64,000 nucleotides of DNA, from positions 70,503,254 through 70,567,253 of the forward strand of contig NC_080168.1 of the NCBI RefSeq assembly GCF_950295315.1. The letters run 5' to 3'. Source of the stretch: Erinaceus europaeus (lineage: Eukaryota; Chordata; Mammalia; Eulipotyphla; Erinaceidae). Below are positions 1-10,844 of this stretch, in pieces (the stretch's first letter is position 1; each line of letters begins with the position of its first letter). The notes under the pieces were generated by a model that worked only from the letters and a program-made list of their open reading frames with translations, did not search any database and was not told the DNA's origin. The position numbers and the translations under genes were made by a program.

Positions 1-340
1 AGGGGAGTTAAGGGTAGTACAGCGGGTTAAGTGCACTTGCTGCAAAGCACAGGGACCTATATAAGGATCCTGGTTTGAGCCTCGGTCCCCTACCTGCAGG
101 GGGTCATTTCATGGGTGGTGTCTGAAGATGTTTATCTTTCTCTCCCCCTCCCTGTCTTCCAATCCTCTCTTGATTTCTCTCTGCCCTACCCAACAACAAT
201 GACACCAATAACAACAATAATAATAACAACAAAGATAACCAACAAGGACAACAAAAGGGAAAAAAATGGCCTCCAGGAACAGTGAATACATAGTGCAGGC
301 ATGAAGAGCCAGAATAACCCTAGAGGCAAAAAAAAAAAAG
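1..340 (+). mobile_element. Type 1 SINE with 3' hairpin module
   Basis: A tRNA-like head (CAGCGGGTTAAGTGCA, then GGTTTGAGCC as B-box) leads into the CCTGCAGGGGG body, a CT-rich stretch, an ACAACAATGACA-type A-rich spacer and a final module starting GCCTCCAGG at 269-277. The module's far end (CCCTAGAGGC) has one mismatch to its partner. The window may start inside or at the 5' end of the copy. Such SINEs are transcribed by RNA polymerase III and mobilised by LINE-1 enzymes. Confidence 0.88.
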
Positions 341-349
341 ATTTTTGAA

Positions 350-1217
350 AGTAATAGCATCAGATATGGGGAACCAATAAGTGACTCTTTGAAAGAAAAC
401 ACTAATTATGTGGAGGTAGTTAGAGAGCTAAAAGCTAAAATAGCTGACTAAAGAGCACAATTAGATTAACAAGCTAATGCAGTATTAGAACAGGGTAACA
501 AATTAGCTGAGCTATAGAAAACAACAAAGGGGAGCAGGAATAGAATAAGTGAGACAGAAAACAGAAATAGCAAGATCGAGGATGAATTAGAGGAAACTAA
601 GAAAAAAGTAAGAGATTTTAAAAATTGATTAAGAGATTCTACAAGCAACAAAGAGATATATGGGATGACCTGAAGATAAGTAATATATGCATTAATGGCT
701 TACCAGAGGAAGAAGAGAAGGAAGGGAAGAAAGCATTTTACAGGACATAATAGATGAGAACTTCCATACTCTAGATCATAAAAGACATAAAGATTCAAGA
801 AGTTCAGAGCATCACTAACAGAATTAACCCAGATTTAAAGACACCAAGACACATCATATTTAGAATGAAAAGGAATAAAGATAAAGAAAGGATCCTGAAA
901 GCTCCAAGAGACAAACAAAGAGTCACCTACAGAGGAAAACCCATAAGATTAGCACATTTCTCCACACAAACACTAAAGGCCAGAAGAGAATGGCAAGATA
1001 TCTATCAAGTTCTCAATGAGAAAGGCTTTCAACCAAGACTACTGTATCCTGCTAGAGTGTCATTCAGACTTGATGGAGGCATAAAAACCTTCTCTGACAA
1101 GCAACAGTTGAAAGAATGAACTATCACCAAGCCTGCCCTGAAAGAAGTTCTGAAAGGTTTCCATAAACATGCCATATACCAGAACACTGTAAAAGTTTAG
1201 AACTAATGGCATTTAAA
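350..1217 (+). pseudogene. LINE-1 ORF1 remnant
   Basis: ORF1p is the RNA-binding chaperone of LINE-1. An 84-codon open stretch (865-1119) matches the C-terminal domain: it contains RVTYRGKPIRL, FSTQTLKARREWQDIYQ and GGIKTFSDKQQLKE, nearly the same as the ORF1 at 53365-54279. Upstream, coiled-coil-like sequence is readable but broken by stops, for example near 450-470 and 627. No start codon can be assigned. It is non-functional. Confidence 0.82.
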
Positions 1218-1230
1218 ATATTTTCATTCT

Positions 1231-1854
1231 TTTTTATTTTGATTTATTTATAAAAAGGAAACATTGACAAAACCATAGGATAAGAGGAGTACAACTCCAC
1301 ACAATTCCCATCAGAACTCCAGAACTCCACATCCTATCACCTTCCCCAATAGCTTTCCTATTCTTTAACCCTCTGGGAGTATGGACCCAAGGTCATTGTG
1401 AGATGCAGAAGGTGGAAGGTCTGGCTTCTGTAACTGCTTCTATGCTAAACATGGACATTGACAGGTCAATCCATACTCCCAGCCTGCTTCTCTCTTTCCC
1501 TAGTGGGGCGGGGTTCTGGGGAATCGGAGTTCCATGACATATTGGTGGGGTTGTCTGTCCAGGGAAGTCTGGTTGGCATTATGTTAGCATCTGGAACCTG
1601 GTGGCTGAAAAGAGAGTCAACATATAAAGTCAAACAAGTTGTTCATTAATCATGAACCTAAGGCTGGAGTAGTGCTGATGAAGAGTTGGGGGGGTCTCCA
1701 TTTTGTAGGTAGCTAGTAGGCATATTTTAGTTCTATTCCAAAGGGCCTGTGGCTATACTAGTTTTTTTTCCCCCCTGAGCCTGAAATCTGATTGCAGATG
1801 GGTCCAAGTTATCATCTGGGGAAATGATGTCATGGCTGGAAAAAAGGAACAGAA
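1231..1854 (-). mobile_element. 5'-truncated LINE-1 3'UTR fragment (long lineage)
   Basis: The + strand begins with a T/A-rich run (ATTTATTTATAAAAAGG), which is the reversed A-rich 3' end. It continues with the long-lineage 3' UTR (ACAACTCCACACAATTCCC; CTCTGGGAGTATGGACCC). Near-identical 13-base duplications flank it: ATATTTTCATTCT at 1218-1230 and ATATCTTCATTCT at 1855-1867, with one mismatch. It landed between ORF1 and ORF2 of the older LINE-1. It has no coding capacity. Confidence 0.88.
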
Positions 1855-1948
1855 ATATCTTCATTCTAATATATCAGTAAATGTCAATGGCCTGAATTCA
1901 CCTATTTAAAGGCACAGAATGTGAGGATGGATCAGAAAATACAACCCA

Positions 1949-2230
1949 GGGAGTCGGGCGCTAGTGCAGTGGGTTAAGTGCAGGTGGTGCAAAGCACGAG
2001 GACCCGTGTAAGGATCCTGGTTCGATTCCCCAGCTCCCCACCTGCAGGGGGTTGCTTCACAAGTAGTGAAGCAGGTCTGCAGGTGTCTATATCTCTCTCC
2101 CCCTCTCTGTCTTCCCCTCCTCTCTCCATTTCTCTCTGTCTTATCCAACAACGACAATAATAATACCTACAACAAAAAAAACCAACAAGGGCAACAAAAG
2201 GGAATAAATAAATAAATATTTTTTAAAAAC
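1949..2230 (+). mobile_element. Type 1 SINE
   Basis: The head is GGGAGTCGGGCGCTAGTGCA and the B-box GGTTCGATTCC; the tail is A-rich and ends in AATAAATAAATA. Flanking duplications ACAACCCA (1941-1948 and 2231-2238) mark insertion into the LINE-1 endonuclease region. It lacks the 3' hairpin module. Confidence 0.92.
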
Positions 2231-2372
2231 ACAACCCAACCATGTATTCTCTGCAGGAATTCACCTATCTCAATAAGACAAACAATGACTCAAAGTGAAA
2301 GGATGAAAAATTATCATACAAGCCAATGAACCACAAAAAAGAGCAGGAACAACTATTCTCAATATGACATAT

Positions 2373-2814
2373 TGGGGCTGGGCGGTAGCTCATTGGGTTA
2401 AGCACACATGGTGCAAAATGCAGGGACTGGTGTAAGGATCCTGGTTAAAGCCCCCAGTTCCCCTGCAGTGGGTTGCTTCACAAGCGGTGAAGCAGGTCTG
2501 CAGGTGTCTATCTTTCTCTCCCTCTCTCTGACTTCCCCTCCTTCTTGATTTCTCTCTGTCCTATCCAACAACAACAACAGCAACTATGACAACAATAACA
2601 ACTACAGCAAGGGCAACAAAATGGGAACAACGGCCTCCAGGAACAGTGGCTTCATAGTGCAGGTACTGAGCTCAGGCAATAACACTGGAGGCAAAATAAA
2701 TAAATGAATATCCAACAACGATGACAACAAGAATAACTACAACAATAAAACAACAAGGGCAACAAAATGGAATAAATAAATAAATAAATAAGTCAATAAA
2801 TAAATTTTAAAAAA
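2373..2814 (+). mobile_element. Type 1 SINE with a second 3' half
   Basis: A complete type 1 copy with hairpin module (near 2632-2690) is followed at about 2710 by a second ATCCAACAACGATGACAACA spacer and a second AATAAATAAATA tail. The 3' half is therefore present twice, by partial duplication or by read-through into another copy. Confidence 0.82.
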
Positions 2815-4042
2815 TAGGGTTAAATATTACTTAATGCTCAGAAGATCAGTCAATCAAGAGGTCTTAAGGATTAACATCTATACATCCAATGAGAGGGCAT
2901 CCAAATACAAATCTTTCTCTACTGAAAGAGCTACAACAATATATTAACAGCAACATAGCAATAGTAAGGGATTTCAACAACCCTTGGATGTTAGACCAGA
3001 AACTATCTAATACTTAGAGGAAAATATTGGCAGAACTCTTTTCCATCTAAATTTTAAAGGCAACTTTAATGAAATGAATACAATTACAAAGAAGACTAAA
3101 TCAAAAGTAAACCAATTAAACTGAAAATACTCTGCACAGCAAAAGAAACCACCACCCAAATAAAGAGACTTCCCACAGATTGGGAGATCTTTATATGTCA
3201 TACATCAGACAAGAGGCTAATAACCAAAACATATACAGAGCTCACCAACCTCAGCAACAAGAAAACAAATGACCCCATTCAAAAATGGGGAGAGGATAAA
3301 AATGCAAATAAAGACAACAATGAAATACCACTTCACCCCTGTGAGAATGTCATACATCAGAAAAGGTAGCAGCAACAAATACTGGAGAGGTTGTGGGGAC
3401 AAAGAAACCCTCTCGCTCTGATGGTGGGAATGTTAATTTGTCCAGCCTCTGTGGAGAGTCTAGAGAACTTTCAGAAAACTAGAAGTGGACCTACCCTGTG
3501 ATCCTGAAATTCTCTCCTGGGGATATATCCTAAGGAACCCAACATACCCATCCAAAAATATTTGTGTATACCTATGTTCATAGCAGCACAATTTGTAATA
3601 GCCAAAACCTGGAAGCAACCCAGGTGTCCAGCAGTGGCTGAGTAAGTTGTGGTATATATACATAATGGGATGCTACTCAGCTATTAACGATGGTGATTTT
3701 ACCTTCTTCACCCCATCTTGAAGAAACCATGTTCAGTGAGATAAGTCAGAAATAGAAGGATAAATATGAGATGATCTCCTCATAGACAGAAGTTGAAAAA
3801 CAAGATCAGAAGGAAAAAATAGTAAGCAGATCTTAGACTGGAGTTGATGTATTGCACCAAAGTAAAAGACTGAGGTGGGTTGGGGGGGAGGGTTCAGGTC
3901 CTGGAACACAGGCAGAGGAGGACCTAGTGGGGGTTGAATTGTTATGTGAAAAACTGGGAATTGTTATACATGTACAAACTATTGTATTTTGCTGTCAACT
4001 GTAAACCACTAATCCTCCAATAAAGAATTAAAAAAAAAAAAA

Positions 4043-4185
4043 GGAGGAGAAGAAGAAGGAACAGGAGGAGGAGGTGGTGGAGGAGAAGGAGAATAGGAGT
4101 AGGAGGAGGAGAAGGAGGAGGGGAAGGAGGAGGAGAAGGAGAAGAAGGAGGAGGAGGAGGAGGAGAAGGAGGAGGAGGAGGACGC
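4043..4185 (+). repeat. (GGA/GAA)n purine microsatellite
   Basis: About 140 bases of AGGAGGAG and AGAAGAAG units directly follow the poly-A tail of the LINE-1. This suggests growth from that tail. Confidence 0.9.
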
Positions 4186-4535
4186 ATGGATGCAGCTTGC
4201 TGGAATCATGGGAAGTGAAATAAGCCAAAAAGAGAAGGATGAATATAAGATGATCTCACTCATAAGTGCAACTTAATAAACAAGAATAGAAAGGTGAAAC
4301 ACAAAGTGAAGTTTGAGGCTATGTGTCCATGCAAAGGACTCTGAGAAATGCGGACAGCAGGGTGGGGGCTGGGGTGGAGTGAGATCCTAGTTCTTGATGA
4401 TGGAAAAGGACCTATGTTGGGAATGAGAGTGTTTTGCAGACACCTATCATGGGGAGATGAAAAATTATATCCATGTTTCAACAACTGTACTATTGTTAAC
4501 CCCCTGCCACCTGATAAAATAACAAAAGAAAAAGA
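4186..4535 (+). mobile_element. Older LINE-1 3' end
   Basis: Sequence corresponding to the ORF2 stop region and 3' UTR is readable (AATCATGGGAAGTGAAATAA; GATGATCTCACTCATAAGTG). It ends in CTGATAAAATAACAAAAG. The same 3' end, more diverged, recurs at 6346-6705 and reversed at 48735-49272. Confidence 0.78.
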
Positions 4536-5035
4536 ACAGCAGGCACACAGGCCCTATGCAAATGTCTCAAATAAGGAGGGACACATGGGGCTTCACATCT
4601 ATGTGGCACAGGTCAGAGGACACACCTTTGCTACCCACCCTGTCCTTCTCCAGTTCCTCCCCTGAGTGTCCTCTGTGTCTGCCTGCTGAGTGCAGATCTC
4701 GGAGGGATCACATTTCCAAACCAGGGCAGCCTCTGTTCCCCATGGAGCCCAGCCTGCAGAAGGGCTTTCTACTCCCACACATGTCAGAGGATCATGGGCT
4801 GGGGGCTCTGCAGGCCAGGCTGCTATTCAATACACCAGATCAGCTTGCAGCTGAGTCCTTGGCAATCCCAATCAAGCGTCAGCGTCTGTCGGGAGGAAGA
4901 GGTCATGGGCATCCACAGCAGGCAGGGCACAAGCGGGAGCCACATGAGTGGGCAGCCCTGGACCACCATGTCTCACTTCAAGGAAGGCTCAGATGCCCTT
5001 TAGCATTTACGCAAATGCTCCAACCACTGAGGGAT
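4536..5035. other. Unique sequence, no gene recognised
   Basis: GC-richer than its surroundings. It holds an open frame of 163 codons (4556-5047, + strand), but the translation shows no domain I recognise and no splice context, so I do not call it a gene. Confidence 0.5.
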
Positions 5036-5098
5036 TTGATTGACTGATTGATTGATTGACTGGCTGATTGATTAATAGATTGATTTTGTTTAGAGATT
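5036..5098 (+). repeat. (TTGA)n tract
   Basis: TGATTGACTGATTGATTGATTG runs with variation up to the next SINE. Confidence 0.8.
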
Positions 5099-5099
5099 T

Positions 5100-5240
5100 A
5101 TTTATTAAAGGGCTGGGGAGATAGCACAATCTTTCTGCAAAAGATTTTCATACTTTAGACTCCAAGATCCTAGGGTCAGTCCCCATCACCATCATAAGCC
5201 AAAGCTGAGCATTGCTCTAGTGGGAAAAATAATAATAATA
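5100..5240 (+). mobile_element. Type 3 SINE, diverged
   Basis: GGGGAGATAGCACAATCTTT is followed by a degenerate B-box (GGGTCAGTCCCC), CATAAGCCAAAGCTGAGCA and an AATAATAATAATA tail. Confidence 0.78.
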
Positions 5241-5249
5241 AAAATAAGA

Positions 5250-5392
5250 TTTATGTATTAATGACAAAAAGAAGAGAGAGAGGAGAGGGAACCAGGACAC
5301 CACTCTGGCACTTACAATGCTAGGGATAAAACTAGGGACCTCATGCTTCAAAGTCCAGTATTTTAGCCATTGCACCACCTCCTGGGTCATAA
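5250..5392 (-). mobile_element. Type 5 SINE, reversed
   Basis: Read on the minus strand it gives AGGTGGTGCAATGGCTAAAA, GAGGTCCCTAGTTTTATCCC and CAGAGTGGTGTCCTGG. The B-box is degenerate. Confidence 0.78.
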
Positions 5393-5394
5393 GT

Positions 5395-5525
5395 TTTATT
5401 TGTTAATAAGAAAAAGGAGAGGAGAGGGAGAGAAGCAGAGCATTGCTCTGGCACATGTGATGGGTTCAAACTCAGGACCTTAAATTTGAGATTCTAGTGC
5501 TTTATCCATGTTGCCACCTCCCAGA
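5395..5525 (-). mobile_element. Type 5 SINE, reversed, diverged
   Basis: TTATTTGTTAATAAGAAAAAG on the + strand is the reversed tail. The reversed B-box region reads GGTTCAAACTCAGGACCT and the 5' head ends near CCACCTCCCAGAC. Confidence 0.75.
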
Positions 5526-5604
5526 CTACCAATGAAGTTTATTTAAAAAATCCAAATCCTGGTTCCCTCATGTCTAAAATACACCAAGAGCAGGGATCCT
5601 TTTT

Positions 5605-5760
5605 TCTTTCTTTTTCAAAGATTGTATTTATTTATTAATGAGAAACATAGGAGGAGAAAGAACCAGACATCACTCTGGTACATGTGCTGCCGGGAACTGA
5701 ACTCAGGACCTCATGCTTGAGAGTCCAATGCTTTATCCACTACACCACCTCCCAGACCAC
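5605..5760 (-). mobile_element. Type 5 SINE, reversed
   Basis: The best preserved of three consecutive reversed copies: tail TATTTATTTATTAATGAGAAA, then CATCACTCTGGTACATGTGC, GAACTCAGGACCTCATGCTT and CACTACACCACCTCCCAGAC. Confidence 0.85.
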
Positions 5761-5784
5761 AGGATTCTATTTTCCCCTTCCTTT

Positions 5785-5880
5785 TAAGATTTATTTATTT
5801 ATTTATTTATTTATTTATTTGAAGAAGAAAGAGAGAGGAGATTGGGGAGGTGAAAGAAAACCAGAGCATTGCCTGGTTCC
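5785..5880 (-). mobile_element. SINE tail fragment, reversed
   Basis: A reversed (AAATA)n tail (TTATTTATTTATTTATTTAT) and purine-rich stretch (GAAAGAGAGAGGAGA) stop at CCAGAGCATTGCC. The tRNA-like part is missing. Confidence 0.65.
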
Positions 5881-6345
5881 ATTCAATTTATTACTAATTG
5901 GCCATTGTAGGATTTTTTTCTGATGTAACTAGAGCCCTAAGTTTCTCTGCATCTTGGGGAATACACTTGGTTCCCTGGTTCTCAGCAGTCTTTTCCCTGT
6001 TTCCTGGGAAACTCTTGTCCCTTTGGGGGACCATTTATCAAGGATATATTGTGTCCTGTTCACAACATCTGCCAACTCAGCTTCATCAGCTACTAGATAT
6101 TCCACCCTTAAGAACTATTTGAAATATCATAAGCAGAAGGACTTAAGAACCCCTTTCACTGGTTATCAGTCCTCTTTGATCAATAAAGAAAATTGTTGCC
6201 CGGGCATCCCTAAAGTGAAGCCCCACAGTAGGAGGAAGTGGCTCACACCTCAGTGATTCTTTTAGAATACTTCCTCTGTCAGGACTCTATTACCTTTGTA
6301 TAGTATCTATTCATATTTCTAGTGGTGACAGTCCACTTGTTAGAA
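5881..6345. other. Unassigned sequence, no gene recognised
   Basis: No exon or repeat that I can name. An AATAAAG at about 6182 followed by GTTGCCCGGGC is the only polyadenylation-like signal; an old LTR is possible but I cannot show its ends. Confidence 0.4.
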
Positions 6346-6705
6346 AGTATGAAGTCATTACCTTCACTTCATCTTGGATGAACTTTGAAGGAATCATGTT
6401 AAATGAGATATGCCAAAAATGAGGACGAATACCAGAGTATCACACTTATAGGTGGAACGTTAAAAACAAGGACATAAAGGTAAAATAGAAGGTGAAACTT
6501 GGACTGAGTGTAGTGTAGTGCACAAAAGAAAAGGACTCTGCGGATGGAAGTGTAGGGAGGGGGTGGAGAGGGCTTTGGGGTCTCAGTGTATGATGGTAGA
6601 AAAGGACCTAAATTGGGGGTGTTTTGCAGAGGCCTATCATGGGGAAATGAAAGAACAACCATACGATAAATCCTTAACTGCCCAATAAAATCATTTTTTA
6701 AAGAA
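6346..6705 (+). mobile_element. Older LINE-1 3' end
   Basis: TTCATCTTGGATGAACTTTG, GTGTTTTGCAGAGGCCTATC and a terminal CCAATAAAATC parallel the copy at 4186-4535. Confidence 0.78.
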
Positions 6706-6945
6706 TAGTGGTTCAATAATGCTTCAAAAGGAGACCCATCCTACATGACATTACAGTCCACCATGTTGTTTTAATCCTTTTCTTCTGACTTGCTCCTCTT
6801 TGAGTTAAACTCAGCCATTAACCCTGGGTAGCACTTGTTAGAAACAGCACCTCTCTGAGCTTGTAAGTGACACCATCAAACAACAAACAGTCCAACAGGG
6901 TTCTCAGAATTCATGCATATAGAGCATGTAGAGAAATAGTGGTAT

Positions 6946-7625
6946 GGAGACAGGTGGTGGCACACCTGGTTAAGCACTCACATTACAGTGTGCAAGGACC
7001 TGGGTTCAAACCCCTGGTCCCCATCTTCAGGGGAAAGATTCACAAGTGGTGAAGCAGGTCTGCAGGTGTCTCTCTGTCTCTCTCCCTCTTATCTCTTCCT
7101 CCCCTCTCTATTTCCACCTCCCTGCTGAATTTCTTTCTGTCTCTATTGTTGTTAAATTTCGGACGGCTCTTGCCAGGCTGGCTTGCTTCGCGGTGGTGAA
7201 CAGAGACGCGGAAACAATGGCTGGGCAGGGAAGCTGTATTTCTTTATTCAGGAACAACGATTCACAAACTAAGACAAACTAATCACCAAACAGAACTCGG
7301 CTGTCTCTTTGCGGCGGCACAAGCACTCTCTTACTCTCGAACTCAGGAACTCTCCAACTCTGGAACTCTGGAACTCTCGTACTGGGGAACCCTCTGAAAC
7401 TCTTCCACTGTGGAACTCTCTCTTACTCTGTAACCCTTAAACTCTCGAACTCAGGAACTCAGGAACTCTCGGACTCAGGAACCCTCTCTCTGGGTTCCTT
7501 GGGGCGGGGCCAAGCAGGCCGCATTAATAGGACTGATCCAATTCTCTTGGCGGGGGAGGGCTAGAACAAACCAATGTAAAGCATACGACACTATCCAATA
7601 ATAGTTTTTTTATAAAAAGAGAGAG
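6946..7625 (+). mobile_element. Type 2 SINE split by a solo LTR
   Basis: The head GTGGTGGCACACCTGGTTAA and B-box GGTTCAAACC lie before the LTR; the last part (CCAATAATAG and T/A-rich tail) follows at 7595. The outer duplication GAGAAATAGTGRTAT is visible just before 6946 and again near 7623-7640. Confidence 0.88.
7147..7590 (-). mobile_element. Solo LTR of an endogenous retrovirus
   Basis: A 444-base block starts TGTTGTTAAATTTCGG and ends AAGCATACGACA on the + strand, that is TG...CA, and is flanked by CTAT on both sides (7143-7146, 7591-7594). A 4-base duplication is typical of gammaretrovirus-like (ERV1) integration. On the minus strand there is a GC box (GGCCCCGCCCC), a run of GAGTTCCTGAGTTC-like units (about 7331-7485), a polyadenylation signal GAATAAAGAAAT (near 7232-7243) and a short U5. 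No internal retroviral genes remain, so it formed by recombination between two LTRs. CpG content and exact ends suggest it is fairly young. Confidence 0.82.
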
Positions 7626-7985
7626 AAATAGTGATATCTGTAGGTTTGGACTGGGGAAAAAAGGCATTAGAATTACTACATTAATAAATATGCATTATTC
7701 ATTCATTATGATGATACTGATGACACGGATAATATTAAACCATAATATTGAAAACAAATGGCAATTAATTATAGTAAGACTAACAATATTAGCTGAGCAC
7801 ATGTCCTTTTTTGGGAACTAGGCAATAAGTCCTGGAACAACCTGTGGGTGTAATTTATGTCACGCCCTTATGGTGAGCACATCTGAATTCTACTTGCAGG
7901 AATCAAGGATGGGAAGAGCTATGCCAGTCACCTGTAGTCCCATGAGAACAAAGAGAATCCTTGAATCCTGAGAATAAAGAAAGCA
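7626..7985. other. Unique AT-rich sequence
   Basis: No open frame, repeat or RNA gene that I can support. Confidence 0.5.
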
Positions 7986-8245
7986 AGTCTTGTGCCAGGT
8001 GGTAGCACACACAGTTTAGAGCGTACATTACCATGCTTAAGGACGCAGGTTCAAAGCCCCAGTCCGACCTGTGAGGGTGGGTGGGCTTCACAAGCAGTAG
8101 AACAGTATTATCAGAGTCTTACTCTCATTTCTCTCTGTCTTTCACCATCTATTAAAAAAAGGGGATCTATTTTAAAAAGGCTTCCAGTAGCTGTGGAGTC
8201 ATGCAAGCACTAAGCCCCAGAAATAACACTTTATGGCAAATAATA
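7986..8245 (+). mobile_element. Type 2 SINE with 3' module, diverged
   Basis: CAGGTGGTAGCACACACAGT head, GGTTCAAAGCCCC B-box, then CTTCCAGTAGCTGTGGAGTC as the decayed 3' module. Confidence 0.82.
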
Positions 8246-8815
8246 ATAGTAAATTATTTTTATTTAAATTTTTTTTAAATGTGAAATTCTAAACTACTGT
8301 GCTGTTTTATTCCAAGGAAGAAAGATTCCAGTTCCCCCCAGCCTCTTCATAAATGCTATTTATACAGATATTCTTCAGAATCTGACTTCTCAGTTCCTGA
8401 GCCTCAACATTCCAGGACTGAAGTGCCCCCAGTCCACATAATTTTAAGCCATGACCATGTCCCACTCACAGCCAACCTGTGGGAGAAAAGGTCCTTGTAA
8501 TATTTTTCAACATGTCTTGCTTCTAGCAAATAGGGTAGTTACACAAGGCTGGAGAGGAAGAAGTCCTACAGGCAAACAGCAACTAAAGCTTTTGAAAAAC
8601 CCTCAGAAACATATTATGTTCAAATATCAATTCAGACTGCAGAAGCTACACCACCATCACCACCCCAAAAAGGACCACGTCAACCCATCTTCTCTTTGTT
8701 TCCTGCATCCAAATATAATTTTAATTAGACCCCTGTGAGTGAAAAATTCATTCCAGTTGGCTGAGTCATTTACCAATGGGGTTTAAATTGAAATGTAAAT
8801 GCAATAAAAAGAGAA
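8246..8815. other. Unique sequence, no gene recognised
   Basis: A 95-codon frame (8451-8738) is present by chance length and resembles nothing I know. Confidence 0.5.
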
Positions 8816-8959
8816 TACAGGGCAGAGGAGTTAGCATAATGGTCATGCAAAGAGACTCTCATGCCTGAGACTCCACTGTCCCAGGTTCAATCCCCTGCAC
8901 CACCATAAGCCAGAGCTGAGCAGTGCTCTGAGGAAAAGAGAGGAGAGAGAAATAGAAAG

Positions 8960-8999
<40 letters not shown>
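8816..8999 (+). mobile_element. Type 3 SINE with (GA)n tail
   Basis: CATAATGGTCATGCAAAGAG, GACTCTCATGCCTGAGACTC, GGTTCAATCCCC and CATAAGCCAGAGCTGAGCAG. It ends in a pure (GA)n run at about 8966-8998 instead of an A tail. Confidence 0.88.
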
Positions 9000-9001
<2 letters not shown>

Positions 9002-9500
9002 ATACTTGAAGATGACTTCTTGGGGAAGCCTTCAAGAAGCATAAAATGATAGGTGAGTCAGACTTCCAACTGGCTGCAGGAGAGGTATGTGGCCGGCAGG
9101 AGGCAAACACTACACTCTAAGAACTCCCTCTACGCAGCTGGCGCTTCTATGACTGTGAAACAAAGAAAAGCTCTGGTGCCTTTCTATTAATCTGCCTGAA
9201 AGCTGGAGAGCCTTGAGGTTGTCAGAAGCTATAGGCCCAATTGAAAATACAGAATCAATTTGTGTTCTGGAGGTTTCTTGGTCTCTCTAGGAAAATAAAC
9301 GCAAACCGCAAAATCATCTCAGTTGCTGGAGGCTGAAAGTCCTCACTGGAAACCAAAGCAAGCATTCCCTTGCCAAAGTGGGGTCCCCAGATTGTTGTAG
9401 AGAGTGAGAAACCCTGACCTGTCTCTAGCCTTGCCAACATAGCCAGGGTGTGGCCACAGAGTAGCCACAGTCTCATGGGAGCTCCCCAAAAGAACTGAAA
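9000..9500. other. Unique sequence
   Basis: Nothing recognised on either strand. Confidence 0.45.
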
Positions 9501-9632
9501 ACTCTTTCTGTTTGTCCTATCCAATAAAAATAGGAGGAAATGGCCACCCGGAGTAGTGAATTCATAGTGCCAGCACCAAGACCCAGTGATAACTGTGGAG
9601 GCAAAACAAAGAGACAAAACAAACAAACAAAC
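9501..9632 (+). mobile_element. SINE 3' fragment
   Basis: Starts abruptly at TCTGTTTGTCCTATCCAATA and continues through a 3' module (GGCCACCCGGAGTAGTGAAT ... AACTGTGGAGGC) to a (CAAA)n tail. A 5'-truncated copy. Confidence 0.75.
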
Positions 9633-10844
9633 CTGGAAACTCAACAAAAGACCACAGTGACCTCATCATCATCATCAAACTGCAATTGAGATCTCTGGAG
9701 AAACTACACAGCCAGAGTGCAGTGGAACAAGCCAAGAGAAAATTCCACTCCTTAGAGTCCTTAGAGTCAGCAGGATTCCTCTATTCATCCTTGGACCTCG
9801 ATGTGAAATGAACACAGTCCCCTACTGAAGCCTAGGGCATCCTTCAAAACCTGTCACTCACTAAGCAGCCAGCAACCAGGCCCAACCTTATGAGCTAGCC
9901 AGAGCTCAGCAGCCTGGCTCAAAGACGCACTGCTGTGTCCTAGGGGACCTTTAAGCTCACTGTGCTTTCTGCATGGCCGTGGCCTAACACCAATCTGTTG
10001 ACTTTGCTAATAGATCCATGACACTGGACCTCACAAAATACTCAAGAGCCTAGGTTGCAAGTGACAGCTTGGCTGCTGGAGGCCCTGTGCCCTGGAAACT
10101 GTCAAGCAAGATGCTTCCAGATGCCCAACTGCCTGCCTGTCACCTCTTTGCCAGCCCTGTAGTCTCACCCTCTGCAGCATAGGGTGAGGGGCTTTACATG
10201 GACTTCATGCCCTTCTCAATCTCCTGGGTTCACCTGTGCATCTTCCTTCCCCTTTCTTTTCTGTGTAAGCCTATCATGTCCTAGAATTTGTCTTAGTCAG
10301 GGAGAATGGATTGCTTAGATGGTAGGAAGTCCAGAAGCAGAGACTGCAGGTGATGTTGTCCATGGATGGGCAGTGCTTCCAGCTGGGCTGCTCACTGGGT
10401 GTCACCCTCCTCCTCCTTCCCCCATCTTTGCCTGCTGTGATGGTGGTGGCTGTAGTCACCTGGCCCTCAGATTCATGTTCTGCTCGTTCTGGGTACTATC
10501 TGCCACTGCAGAACTGAGATACTATACCAACATGCCTCAGGCTCCCTCTTAACTACAGTGCCTAGTGAAACTCAAGGTTACTGTGCTCTTAAAGATGGAA
10601 GAGGAACAAAATGGGAGTGATGTCTCTTGGCTTTTTTCCCCTCTGGATCAAGGTCTTTGTATATGAGGGTTATGTGTTCTCAAGTATCAGAAAGCAATGA
10701 CAATGGCACAGTGTACAGACCCTTGTTTCAAGGATGGGCCCACAGTGTCAGATGCCCTTCTGGATTAGGGAAGGAAATCTTCCCAGGCACTGCTTCCAGA
10801 TTCCTGTACTAAAACCTGTTCTTTCTTTTTAACCAAAGTACTTG
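9633..10844. other. Unique sequence, no gene recognised
   Basis: About 1.2 kb without a named repeat. Short frames (77-78 codons) occur near 10319-10552, with no family resemblance or splice pattern I trust. Confidence 0.5.

Larger units (their letters stand above)
1868..3720 (+). pseudogene. LINE-1 ORF2 remnant with deleted reverse transcriptase
   Basis: The start of the endonuclease domain is readable as ISVNVNGLNSPI near 1870-1905. It resumes after the first SINE (2231-2372) and again after the second (2815-3006). At about 3006/3007 the sequence jumps to the ORF2 C-terminal region: EENIG-like sequence, then text corresponding to the ORF2 C-terminal cysteine region and the IAKTWKQP and YYSAI motifs near 3590-3690. 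Several stops and shifts are present. The reverse-transcriptase core is absent. Confidence 0.78.
341..4042 (+). mobile_element. Broken LINE-1, short-3'UTR lineage, with three insertions
   Basis: The order of parts is ORF1 (about 350-1217), the start of ORF2 (from 1868), ORF2 endonuclease pieces to about 3006, ORF2 C-terminal region from 3007, then a 3' UTR of about 0.3 kb ending in CCTCCAATAAAG and poly-A near 4030. It is cut by a reversed LINE-1 fragment (1231-1854) and two SINEs (1949-2230, 2373-2814). More than 2 kb of ORF2, including the whole reverse-transcriptase core, is missing at about 3006/3007. Many stops and frameshifts make it inactive. Confidence 0.88.

Noticed and set aside
4556..5047. 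163-codon plus-strand frame
   Set aside because: No known family, and the frame ends in a TTGA repeat; not enough to call a gene.
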